Assembly: GCA_964400125.1 (NCBI GenBank)
Contig: CAYNSR010000010.1
Coordinates: forward strand, 1 to 64,000
DNA from: Micavibrio sp964400125
Lineage (GTDB): Bacteria; Pseudomonadota; Alphaproteobacteria; Micavibrionales; Micavibrionaceae
DNA: 64,000 nucleotides
Reading direction: 5' to 3'
The notes under the pieces are model-generated. The model worked only from the letters and a program-made list of their open reading frames with translations. It was not told the origin of the DNA and did not search any database. Within the stretch, counting starts at the first letter, position 1. Every line of letters begins with the position of its first letter. A program made the translations under genes and the position numbers. Below, in pieces: positions 35,403 through 42,751 of the stretch.

Positions 35403-36411
35403 CCATCCCCCCTCCCCGTGCGGCATCAACCATACCGGCGACCAGATCACTGAAAGAGATTTGCGGCTCCCAGCCGAGAACAGAGGCCGCCTTGCCTGCA
35501 TCGCCGATCAGGCAATGAATCTCCGCCGGGCGCATCAGGGCGGGATCGATTCTAACCAGAAGCTTTCCGGTTTTGGTGCAAACGCCACGTTCCGCGATTC
35601 CCTGCCCCTGCCAGACGATATCTATCCCGATATGCGCGAAGGCCGCCACGACAAAATCGCGTACGCTATGCGCCTTCCCGGTTGCAAGGACAAAATCATC
35701 GGGGGTTTCGTGCTGCATCATCATCCACATGCCGCGCACATAATCTTCCGCATGACCCCAGTCGCGCCGCGAATCGAGATTGCCAAGGGTCAGAACTTCA
35801 CCACGCGCCACGGCACGGGCGATTTTTTGGGTGACGAATTCCTCCCCGCGCAAGGAGCTTTCATGGTTGAACAATATGCCGTTACAGGCAAAAACGCCGT
35901 GTGTCTGCCGATAAATGCGCGTCATCCAGTACGCATAGAGCTTCGCCGCCGCATAGGGGCTGCATGGCGCGAAAGGCGTAGCTTCATTTTGTGGCGCGGG
36001 CGCATTGCCGAACATTTCGGAGCTGGAGGCCTGATAGAACCGGGTTTTGTCCTGCAGGCCGAGAATACAGATGGCCTCGAGCAGGCGCAACGTCCCCAGC
36101 GCGTTGACATCGGCGGTGTGTTCCGGCACGGAAAAACTGACCGCAACATGGCTTTGCGCACCGAGATTGTAGATTTCATCAGGCTGGATGGATTGCAGCA
36201 AACGCAAAAGACTCCCGCTGTCACACAGATCGCCGTAATACAAGAAAAAATCGGGGTGATCGAGGACCGCGCCGCGCAGGCGTTCGCGATCATCCGTTGC
36301 CGCATAGGGACGCAGGCCATGAACGCTATAGTCTTTCCCCAGCAGGAACCGCGCCAGCAAGGCGCCGTCCTGACCGGTGATGCCGATGATTAATGCGGTT
36401 TTGCGGCCCAT
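35380..36411 (-). CDS. gmd: GDP-mannose 4,6-dehydratase
   Basis: First committed step to GDP-fucose and related 6-deoxyhexoses. 343 residues; ALIIGITGQDGALLARFLL at the N-terminus, YNLGAQSHVAVSF, the catalytic YAAAK, and NHESSLRGEEFVTQKI and LGNLDSRRDWGHAEDYV, which are diagnostic of Gmd. First gene of gmd-fcl-manC. The 86-nt gap 36412-36497 carries no gene and probably the operon promoter. Confidence 0.96.
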   Translation of the reverse strand: MGRKTALIIGITGQDGALLARFLLGKDYSVHGLRPYAATDDRERLRGAVLDHPDFFLYYGDLCDSGSLLRLLQSIQPDEIYNLGAQSHVAVSFSVPEHTADVNALGTLRLLEAICILGLQDKTRFYQASSSEMFGNAPAPQNEATPFAPCSPYAAAKLYAYWMTRIYRQTHGVFACNGILFNHESSLRGEEFVTQKIARAVARGEVLTLGNLDSRRDWGHAEDYVRGMWMMMQHETPDDFVLATGKAHSVRDFVVAAFAHIGIDIVWQGQGIAERGVCTKTGKLLVRIDPALMRPAEIHCLIGDAGKAASVLGWEPQISFSDLVAGMVDAARGGGMDERNAAE

Positions 36412-36497
36412 ATTGCCTTGTCCTGTTCACGCAAGGATACCGGGGCACAGATATGCCGCAACCTGCCGTAAAAAGCGAATATTTTCTTGGAAAGCCC

Positions 36498-37400
36498 TTA
36501 TTCTGCGGCATCCGGCACCCGTACCGGGGCATCTCTGGGACGGCGGAACGGCCAGAGGAGCTGTTCGACGAACCGGGCGGGCATAGCCTCGGCAATGCCG
36601 ATATCGGCGGGCGGGCGGCGGGCGGGATTGATGTAGGTGCCGAAAACCATGTCCCAAAGCATAACATTTTCACCGTAGTTTTTATTGCCCTCACGCAGAT
36701 CACGGCTATGGTGCCAGCGATGCAGCCCGGGCGTATTGAACACCCGCGAGATCGGACCAAAACGCATCTCGACATTGCAATGGGTCAAAATGCCGATAAA
36801 GGCGGTGATCGCCGAAAGCCATGTAACCACCTCCATCGGCGCACCGAGAGATACCAAAACGATCATGCCGGGAACGATGCTTTTTAAGGAATCGATAAAA
36901 TGGAACCGCCCGGTATTAACCACCCATAATTTGGTCACGCTGTGGTGTATGGCATGAAAGCGCCAGAGCGGCAGCCATTCATGCGCCAGACGATGCGCCC
37001 AGTACAAAACGAATTCGGATACATAGACAGCGAAAATCACCTGTAGCCAGAGCGGCCACGCGCGCGGCCAGATGCCGTGACCGGGTTCGGAAACCGGCGT
37101 CACATAACCGGCCAGACCGATCGCGGCGCTGAAGACAATCAGGGTCTGGACGGTGCCCTTGCTGAGCAGCGTATGGGCGATATTGGCCGGGGTCTGCCCG
37201 TCTGATTCCAGCCAGATGCGCTCATGCGGCATCACCCGTTCCAGAATCAGGAGGATCGCCGCCAGAGAAAAATAGGTCAGGTTGAAGGTCAGAACCGGCT
37301 TGCCGATGCTGTAGCCATACGCCGTAGCGGCAAGGCACGCCGAAAGCAGCAAGGGCCAGGCCAGCCAGGAGACCGTGATGCGCATTGCGTGAGGGATCAT
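36498..37400 (-). CDS. Sterol desaturase / fatty acid hydroxylase superfamily protein
   Basis: A 300-residue integral membrane di-iron protein. Four or five hydrophobic segments frame the His clusters HRLAHE, HAIHHS and HRWHH, with an additional single His (LTHCN) at the position typical for the superfamily. Substrate unknown; members hydroxylate fatty acids, sphingoid bases or carotenoids. ATG 37400 has AAGGAAA nine bases upstream. Divergent from the small membrane protein at 37467. Confidence 0.88.
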   Translation of the reverse strand: MIPHAMRITVSWLAWPLLLSACLAATAYGYSIGKPVLTFNLTYFSLAAILLILERVMPHERIWLESDGQTPANIAHTLLSKGTVQTLIVFSAAIGLAGYVTPVSEPGHGIWPRAWPLWLQVIFAVYVSEFVLYWAHRLAHEWLPLWRFHAIHHSVTKLWVVNTGRFHFIDSLKSIVPGMIVLVSLGAPMEVVTWLSAITAFIGILTHCNVEMRFGPISRVFNTPGLHRWHHSRDLREGNKNYGENVMLWDMVFGTYINPARRPPADIGIAEAMPARFVEQLLWPFRRPRDAPVRVPDAAE

Positions 37401-37466
37401 GATTGCTTTTTCCTTGTTCCGGTGCTGAAATTACCCCACCGACCCCGAAAGAGAAAGAAAAACCTG

Positions 37467-37802
37467 ATGATCTTCCTGACAAAAGTGGCGATTTCAGCCT
37501 GCGTGATCGCCTTTTCCGCATGGTTATCGGGGAAAAAACCGGAACTGGCCGGGTTTATTATTGCCCTGCCGCTGGCAACACTGCTGGTTTTGCCCTTTTC
37601 CTATCTTGAATATCAAGACCCCGCCGCCAGTGTCCGATTTGCAAAAAGCATCGCCGCCGCCGTCCCGTTGTCGCTGCTGTTCTTCGTGCCTTTTTTCATG
37701 GCGGAGAAACTGGAATGGAGCTTCTGGGCGCTCTATGCCTCCGGCATTGCCTTGCTCGTCTGCGGTTACTTTATCCACCGTGCGGTTATGGGGATTCTAT
37801 AA
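37467..37802 (+). CDS. Small membrane protein, 111 residues
   Basis: From ATG 37467 the protein has three to four hydrophobic segments (about 3-18, 27-46, 62-82, 88-106) with very short loops. Family not recognised with certainty; the size and pattern recall DUF3147-type proteins. Its last 17 nt overlap the 3' end of the oppositely oriented His/Cys-rich gene. The gap to the divergent hydroxylase gene is 66 nt. Confidence 0.6.
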   Translation: MIFLTKVAISACVIAFSAWLSGKKPELAGFIIALPLATLLVLPFSYLEYQDPAASVRFAKSIAAAVPLSLLFFVPFFMAEKLEWSFWALYASGIALLVCGYFIHRAVMGIL

Positions 37803-38226
37803 TCGCCATCGGGGCATGATGATGCGCATCACCGCGGTGATCGTGCAAAAAGACGATCAGTCCGATATTCATGATGAATATCCCCGTCGCCAGCCACAAC
37901 AATTTCCGCGCCCGCGCCTTTTTCGGATCGCAAGGCGCATGATGGCAACCCGTGTCGTGACAATCAACATGGTCGGCATGAAGCTGGAGTCCCCAGCCCA
38001 AACACAAAATCGCCAGAGAGAAGACAATCAGGGGAATTTCGTAATGGGCCAGAACATCATGCAGTGCATTGTAGCCGGGCAGCAACGTCGAAAACGTGCC
38101 GAGCCCGGTCAAAACCCCGAGAATCGCCATCAACATCGGGATGCCGCAACAAAAAACATGGCTGAACGCACTGAACAGCGCCACCCAGCCGACCACATGA
38201 TGAACTCTATGCCTTTGATCTGACAC
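37786..38226 (-). CDS. His/Cys-rich membrane protein, MerC-like
   Basis: A 146-residue protein with GTG start (AGAGGAAA upstream). About four membrane segments; the first contains SHVFCCGIPMLMAILG, a Cys-Cys pair in a membrane helix like those of the MerC/MerT mercury-transport group. A loop between helices holds HADHVDCHDTGCHHAPC and the C-terminus holds HDHRGDAHHHAP. The pattern suggests heavy-metal binding or transport; the family call is tentative. No metal-resistance regulator or reductase is adjacent. Confidence 0.55.
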   Translation of the reverse strand: MSDQRHRVHHVVGWVALFSAFSHVFCCGIPMLMAILGVLTGLGTFSTLLPGYNALHDVLAHYEIPLIVFSLAILCLGWGLQLHADHVDCHDTGCHHAPCDPKKARARKLLWLATGIFIMNIGLIVFLHDHRGDAHHHAPMAIIESP

Positions 38227-38308
38227 GAAATTTCCTCTTTCGGACGATTTTACGCCCTCACTCTAATGGTCAAGATTATGATAAACAAGAAAAATCGGGG
38301 CCGGGTAA

Positions 38309-38809
38309 TCAGCTATATTTGGCAATCGCTGCGGCAACCGTCTTTTTCAGTTCATCCGCCAGCGGGTGTTCCTGGCTTTTCAAATTCTGGTTATAGGCCA
38401 CCTGCATCACATCCACATGGGCCTGAACGATGATGATCTGTTCCTTCTGGCTCAGATCGATATCCAGAATGTAATCGCGCAAGGATTCGCCAAAATATTC
38501 CATCAGGTCGAAACCGAACGTTCCGGCCAGATCCTTGATCTGGTTTGCGATGTTCGAAATCTCTCGGGCGTTGTCCCCGCGCGCATCAAACGACATGACC
38601 TTGGTCGTATCCCAAAGACTGTCAAGCGCGGCGAGCGATTTTTTGATTTCCGCAGGATAGCGTTCCGACATTTTCTGTATTACCGCATTGGCCCTGTCGA
38701 CCGCGTTCGGGTCGAGCTTGCCGGGGCCGCCCTTCGCCGAACCGCCAGCCTTGATTTTCAGGCGATTGATGCGGTTGTAAATTTCCACCTTCGGTTTTTC
38801 ATCGCTCAT
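38309..38809 (-). CDS. Hpt-like helical protein lacking the phospho-accepting histidine
   Basis: A 166-residue helical protein 22 nt downstream of a response-regulator gene, so presumably its partner. Residues 82-100 (REISNIANQIKDLAGTFGF) line up with the histidine-phosphotransfer consensus A-H-x-L-K-G-x-A-G-x-x-G, but the His position is Asn89 and the following Gly position is Asp93. The first 35 residues are basic and probably disordered. If the alignment is right, this is a pseudo-Hpt that could bind, but not phosphorylate through a histidine, the receiver. Ribosome site GGAG eight bases before ATG. Confidence 0.7.
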   Translation of the reverse strand: MSDEKPKVEIYNRINRLKIKAGGSAKGGPGKLDPNAVDRANAVIQKMSERYPAEIKKSLAALDSLWDTTKVMSFDARGDNAREISNIANQIKDLAGTFGFDLMEYFGESLRDYILDIDLSQKEQIIIVQAHVDVMQVAYNQNLKSQEHPLADELKKTVAAAIAKYS

Positions 38810-38831
38810 TTTTTTGCTCCGATGACAAGAA

Positions 38832-39407
38832 TTAAAGTTGTTCCGTATGGGTTATGACCTGTTCCGGCGCAATCTTGCGGCGTTCAACAGTCACTGTCTT
38901 TTGCTGGCGGCGGCGATCGGGGCCGAAAAATCCTATCGTTTTTACAAAAGGTCGCGGATGATCGATCACGGACAGAATCCGCGAGGCCAGCTTTTCGCCG
39001 GACACCGGCTTGACCAGAGATTCATTCGCCCCGTGATCGCGCGCCGCAATCACAACATCCTCGCTAGTGAATGCGCTCACCAGAATGATCGGCGTGAAAC
39101 GCACCTGATCGCTTTTATGATTGCGCACCCAGTCAATCAGTTCGATCCCCGACCCGTCCATCATCATCCAGTCCACAAGAATCATGTCGATAGGCTTGAT
39201 GCCGGCATTTCGTGCCTGGGCCTGGGTGATTTGCAGCAATTCGATGGCTTCACGACCACTGCTGCAAACCATGGTGTTCCCGACGCCGAAGGAACGCAGC
39301 ATGGAGCTTACCAAGCCTTGCATAAAATCGTAATCGTCGGCAAGAAGAACCGTAAAGTTCTTCAGGGAATAGATCGTTTCGGATCGTTGCCTGAGTGCTT
39401 CTTGCAT
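38832..39407 (-). CDS. CheY-like response regulator with short C-terminal tail
   Basis: A 191-residue protein with one receiver domain (about residues 17-147): acidic pair D24-D25 (LLADDYDFM), phospho-acceptor D79 (ILVDWMMMDG), switch residue S111 (LVSAF) and K133 (LVKPVS). After it comes a basic tail (FFGPDRRRQQ) without a DNA-binding domain. No histidine kinase is adjacent; the next gene in the operon is the Hpt-like protein. Probably a signalling relay or chemotaxis/motility-type output. Confidence 0.9.
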   Translation of the reverse strand: MQEALRQRSETIYSLKNFTVLLADDYDFMQGLVSSMLRSFGVGNTMVCSSGREAIELLQITQAQARNAGIKPIDMILVDWMMMDGSGIELIDWVRNHKSDQVRFTPIILVSAFTSEDVVIAARDHGANESLVKPVSGEKLASRILSVIDHPRPFVKTIGFFGPDRRRQQKTVTVERRKIAPEQVITHTEQL

Positions 39408-39494
39408 GGCCTAATAAAAAATCGGGGTGGACGAAACCATCGGGCTATCTTACCTTCGGCCAACAGAATTGCAATCGAATCAAAAGGAATACGC

Positions 39495-39743
39495 ATGTCT
39501 GACAAACCCGTTATTGCCGCACGCGAACCGGTATCGGTTCAGTTGATTGGGGGAAAACGCTATTTCTTCTGCACCTGCGGGCAATCTGCCAAGCAGCCTT
39601 TTTGCGATGGCTCCCACACCGGAACCGCATTCACTCCACATGCATTCGTCGCTGAAACGGACGAGGAGGTCTGGTTGTGCCAGTGCAAGCAAACCGGAAA
39701 CCGCCCTTTTTGCGACGGCAGCCACAAAACCCTGACAGAATAG
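39495..39743 (+). CDS. Double CDGSH iron-sulfur protein
   Basis: An 82-residue protein with two mitoNEET-type 2Fe-2S sites, CTCGQSAKQPFCDGSH and CQCKQTGNRPFCDGSH, each with the three Cys and one His ligands. This tandem single-chain form is common in bacteria; the role is redox or cluster transfer, not established here. ATG 39495 has AAGGA eight bases upstream; the open frame reaching left from it overlaps the response regulator antisense and is not coding. Divergent from the response regulator. Confidence 0.95.
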   Translation: MSDKPVIAAREPVSVQLIGGKRYFFCTCGQSAKQPFCDGSHTGTAFTPHAFVAETDEEVWLCQCKQTGNRPFCDGSHKTLTE

Positions 39744-39801
39744 TTCCTTAAAATAATGACTGAATTTAAATGCAGGGCACCCTCAAGGGTATGGGCAATC
39801 T

Positions 39802-40614
39802 TTAGCTATAATCCCTGTTATGCCGTGCTTCCAGCGCTGCGATAATCGCGGCGGCCTTGGTGTCGTCGAGGTATTCGTTGCCCATGGCGAAGGAATACAT
39901 CCGCGCACCATTGGCCAGAAACGCGGATATCCCGTTTGTTCCCGCCCCGATAATCATCGGGTTCGACGCATCTGCGGTCGTGGCGTTGTAGGTCAGACCG
40001 TAGGTCGTACCTGCGCCGTGAATCCACATCCTGACCTGATCTGTGGGCTGGTTGTAGGATGCGATAAACAGAAGATCACCTGTAAGGCCCGTTTGTGAAG
40101 ACGTCCGGCTCACCGTTAACGTATCTCCGCGCTGACCAAGAAGCAGCCCCTCGGTTGATCCGTGCTGCATGAGCGACCCCACATTCGACGAGGTTTGTCG
40201 CGTATCGTAAAGACATTGGCCATTTCCAAGAACACCGAAAAACCCAACCGCAACCCAGAAAGTCTGCGTTCCAGTCGTCTTATTCAGGGCGTTTATGAAG
40301 GGCGTATTTGTCCCGGATTTCAGGCTAAAATAATCTCCACCGTCGAACGCCCAGTAGGCCGCAGGATCGCCCGGTGTGCCAGTGAAGGTGGGATAGGTCG
40401 TAAGGCCGGCGAATCCTCCAAGCTCAAAATCATAATCCGTCTGCGCACTGCCATCCGCCGGGGCCGGGACGAGGTTCGCCCATGTCGTGCCTGTGCCGGG
40501 ATAGGAAGCCGCAATCGTGGCGTCTAGGTCAAACACCGTGGAAGGGAGTATCTGGTCCAGAGATACCGGGCCGGAACTGACCCGGAACGAGGGGAAACGC
40601 ATTTTGGTCAGCAT
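39802..40614 (-). CDS. Orphan LamG/concanavalin-like domain protein
   Basis: A 270-residue protein from ATG 40614 (AAGGAG nine bases upstream). No signal peptide. It is rich in Gly, Thr, Ser and Ala, with FDLDATIAASYPGTGTTWAN, PAAYWAFDGGDYFSL and TFWVAVGFFG, a pattern seen in jelly-roll (LamG-type) domains of phage structural or surface proteins. The C-terminal NGARMYSFAMGNEYLDDTKA fits such domains too. Neighbours are unrelated, so it may be an acquired gene. The 293-nt gap 40615-40907 is A/T-rich near its start and then G-rich before dotM; nothing else is visible there. Confidence 0.6.
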   Translation of the reverse strand: MLTKMRFPSFRVSSGPVSLDQILPSTVFDLDATIAASYPGTGTTWANLVPAPADGSAQTDYDFELGGFAGLTTYPTFTGTPGDPAAYWAFDGGDYFSLKSGTNTPFINALNKTTGTQTFWVAVGFFGVLGNGQCLYDTRQTSSNVGSLMQHGSTEGLLLGQRGDTLTVSRTSSQTGLTGDLLFIASYNQPTDQVRMWIHGAGTTYGLTYNATTADASNPMIIGAGTNGISAFLANGARMYSFAMGNEYLDDTKAAAIIAALEARHNRDYS

Positions 40615-40907
40615 GACCGGTTCTCCTTGAACAAATTTCATCAATGAGAACATATCATGAACAAGTAGTGAAAATCAAGAATTTATTCCTAATTTATGTT
40701 TAAAGGCTGCGCGCGGGTCAATTTGGGCGTGGGGGCTCCCGGTGCGACGGGCGCAAGGGAAACATTTTTTCCCGGAAAATTTGCAGTGCAGGCCTTGGTA
40801 TCGGCACAGTGTTTCTGGTATTCTTGAAAATGTAGAGTATCATCATCTGCGGGTGACAATTCTGTTGCCTGCGGGTCTTTCTTTTACCTTTTCTTCGGGG
40901 CAGATCT

Positions 40908-42134
40908 TTGGCCGATCAAAAACCACAAACAGGGTCCGAGAACGCGGTAGGCTGGTTTATTCTCGGCTGCGTCTTTATCGCGCTGTTCGCGTTGTTCTGG
41001 TATTTCAACGAGTTCAAGGTGAAGAGCGCCGTGCGCTGGGTACGCTGGGCCGAAATGTGGGCCATAAGCTGGGTTCTCGACGATGACTATACCATTGTGT
41101 TCGAAGGTCAGGATGTCCATTTCGACACATGGCTGGACGGCATTCCGGATATTCCGGCCAATCGGCTCGACGACCGCACCATGGCGGTGATCGGCGCGCT
41201 GGCGATGCAGCCGGTCAAACTGCCGCTGGCCATTCTCATCGGGTTGATGGGGCTGTGGTGCATGAATTTCGGACCCGGAACGCATAACCGGCGCAAGCTT
41301 AATCTCGACGGGCTGATCCGGCATCAGGCGAAGGTATTCCCGGTGATTTCGCCGTTCGTCAAATTCAACCCATCGACACAGCCGCCCCGCCCGCCTGGCG
41401 CACCGGTTCCTGCGGAATTGCCGGCCTTCGCCGAAGCTCTCGGCCCGGAGGAATGGCTGGCCTATAACTCCATTCCTTTCCCGGACGGGAAGATCGACCG
41501 ATCGGCCGCCTATCTGGCCTTTGCCAGACAGCTCGGGCCACGCTGGCAGGGATGGGAAAAACTTCCCCCCTACAAGCAGATTTTGCTGGCCACGATGTGC
41601 CTGCGCGCAGCACGCAAGCGTATTCCGTCCGACGATATGCTCGGCGCGCTTGCCAATTGCTGGAGTTTTGAAAAGGGGCTTATCATCCCACCCAAACTTC
41701 TGCGCGAGGCGCGCGCGGTTCTCAAAAACAAGGACCTCTCCGGGCCAACCCTGCGCAAGGCCAGCCAGCACGCATTCCAGACGACCGCCATGATGCGGGC
41801 GCTGGCGACGGCGCGCGAGGAAGGCGGCGTTATGGCCCCGGCGACATTTGTCTGGTTGCGGGCTTATGACCGCATTTTGTGGTATCCGCTGAACAATCTC
41901 GGGCGGCAGGCCTTCCATATGGAGGCTTTCGGGGCCATGGCGCACTACAAGGCCGAAAAACTGACCCAGCGGCCCATCCCCCGCCCCAAGGTGGAAACCG
42001 CCATCGACAGCATCGAATCCTATATGAATTCCGACAGGGCCCGCCCGATCCCGCAGCTTGACTACAGGGGCAGCAAAAAACGCGGCATAAAGAAGCCGAA
42101 AAAATCCGGAATAAAGAAACCCAAAGCCGCATGA
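40908..42134 (+). CDS. dotM: DotM/IcmP-like type IV coupling-complex protein
   Basis: A 408-residue inner-membrane protein related to DotM (IcmP) of type IVB secretion. It has an N-terminal membrane segment (about residues 14-32), further hydrophobic stretches near 100-120, then the DotM core: MNFGPGTHNRRKLNLDGLI with VFPVISPFVKFNP, and WYPLNNLGRQAFHMEAFGAM. The C-terminus is Lys-rich (two copies of a KRGIKKPK-like unit). The start is TTG 40908, with only a weak ribosome site. It is followed, with a 4-nt overlap, by a gene of unknown function and then dotL, as in the dotL-dotM pairing of Legionella. Confidence 0.87.
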   Translation: MADQKPQTGSENAVGWFILGCVFIALFALFWYFNEFKVKSAVRWVRWAEMWAISWVLDDDYTIVFEGQDVHFDTWLDGIPDIPANRLDDRTMAVIGALAMQPVKLPLAILIGLMGLWCMNFGPGTHNRRKLNLDGLIRHQAKVFPVISPFVKFNPSTQPPRPPGAPVPAELPAFAEALGPEEWLAYNSIPFPDGKIDRSAAYLAFARQLGPRWQGWEKLPPYKQILLATMCLRAARKRIPSDDMLGALANCWSFEKGLIIPPKLLREARAVLKNKDLSGPTLRKASQHAFQTTAMMRALATAREEGGVMAPATFVWLRAYDRILWYPLNNLGRQAFHMEAFGAMAHYKAEKLTQRPIPRPKVETAIDSIESYMNSDRARPIPQLDYRGSKKRGIKKPKKSGIKKPKAA

Positions 42135-42730
42135 AGGACCAATCCAGCATGAAACGCATGATCGAAAACATCACCGGAAATTACAGCGCCAGCGCCAGCG
42201 TCGTTGACGGCACGTTGATCATCTCCCTGCCCGACGCCATCAACCCGGTCGTCTGGCGGCTGGAACTGGGGCAGGCCCGCGCCTCGGCGATGGAGATCCG
42301 CACTCAGGAAAACAACGTCTTCACGCTGACGCTGAAAACACCGCGCAATGATGTGAACGATATTGCCTCGTTTTCCAGCAAGGCCCGCGCTCTGGGTGCA
42401 TTGATGGCAATCAGCCATGCCATGGAACGGGCGCACGACCAGATTCGTCCGGCGGCGGCCAACGACGTTTCTACCGCACCATCCGGCGGCAATACCCTGC
42501 CCGTTCCGGTGCGCACCGTTTCTACCAGAAAAAAAACCACCCGGGGGAAAGGCGTTCTCGCCGGTCTGGTCGCGATCATCCTGATTTTCGTCCTTTTGGG
42601 GGCGCTGGCGAATATCGCGCCGATGCCTTCTTCGACGATGCGTCATGCAAAACCGGCTGCGGGGACGTCATCCGGGGCGGCACAGACAGGTGTGCCGATG
42701 TCTGCCGACGATTTCCTGAAAAACCGCTGA
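42131..42730 (+). CDS. Conserved-position hypothetical membrane protein between dotM and dotL
   Basis: A 199-residue protein overlapping dotM by 4 nt (ATGA); an alternative ATG at 42149 has a better ribosome site (AAGGA). The soluble N-terminal domain (about 1-100) is a mixed alpha/beta fold; a Thr/Lys-rich linker follows, then one membrane segment at about residues 142-165 (VLAGLVAIILIFVLLGALA) and a short tail. No family recognised. Position between the two coupling-complex genes suggests it is a component of that complex (inference). Confidence 0.7.
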   Translation: MKDQSSMKRMIENITGNYSASASVVDGTLIISLPDAINPVVWRLELGQARASAMEIRTQENNVFTLTLKTPRNDVNDIASFSSKARALGALMAISHAMERAHDQIRPAAANDVSTAPSGGNTLPVPVRTVSTRKKTTRGKGVLAGLVAIILIFVLLGALANIAPMPSSTMRHAKPAAGTSSGAAQTGVPMSADDFLKNR

Positions 42731-42751
42731 TGTATTGGAGCAGGTTGCCAC

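Noticed and set aside
39802..40614. A prophage remnant
   Set aside because: Only one protein with a phage-like fold; no integrase, capsid, terminase or attachment repeat is seen around it.
40742..41086. Possible small gene upstream of and overlapping dotM
   Set aside because: The sequence shows no ribosome site and its second half overlaps the conserved dotM N-terminus in another frame.
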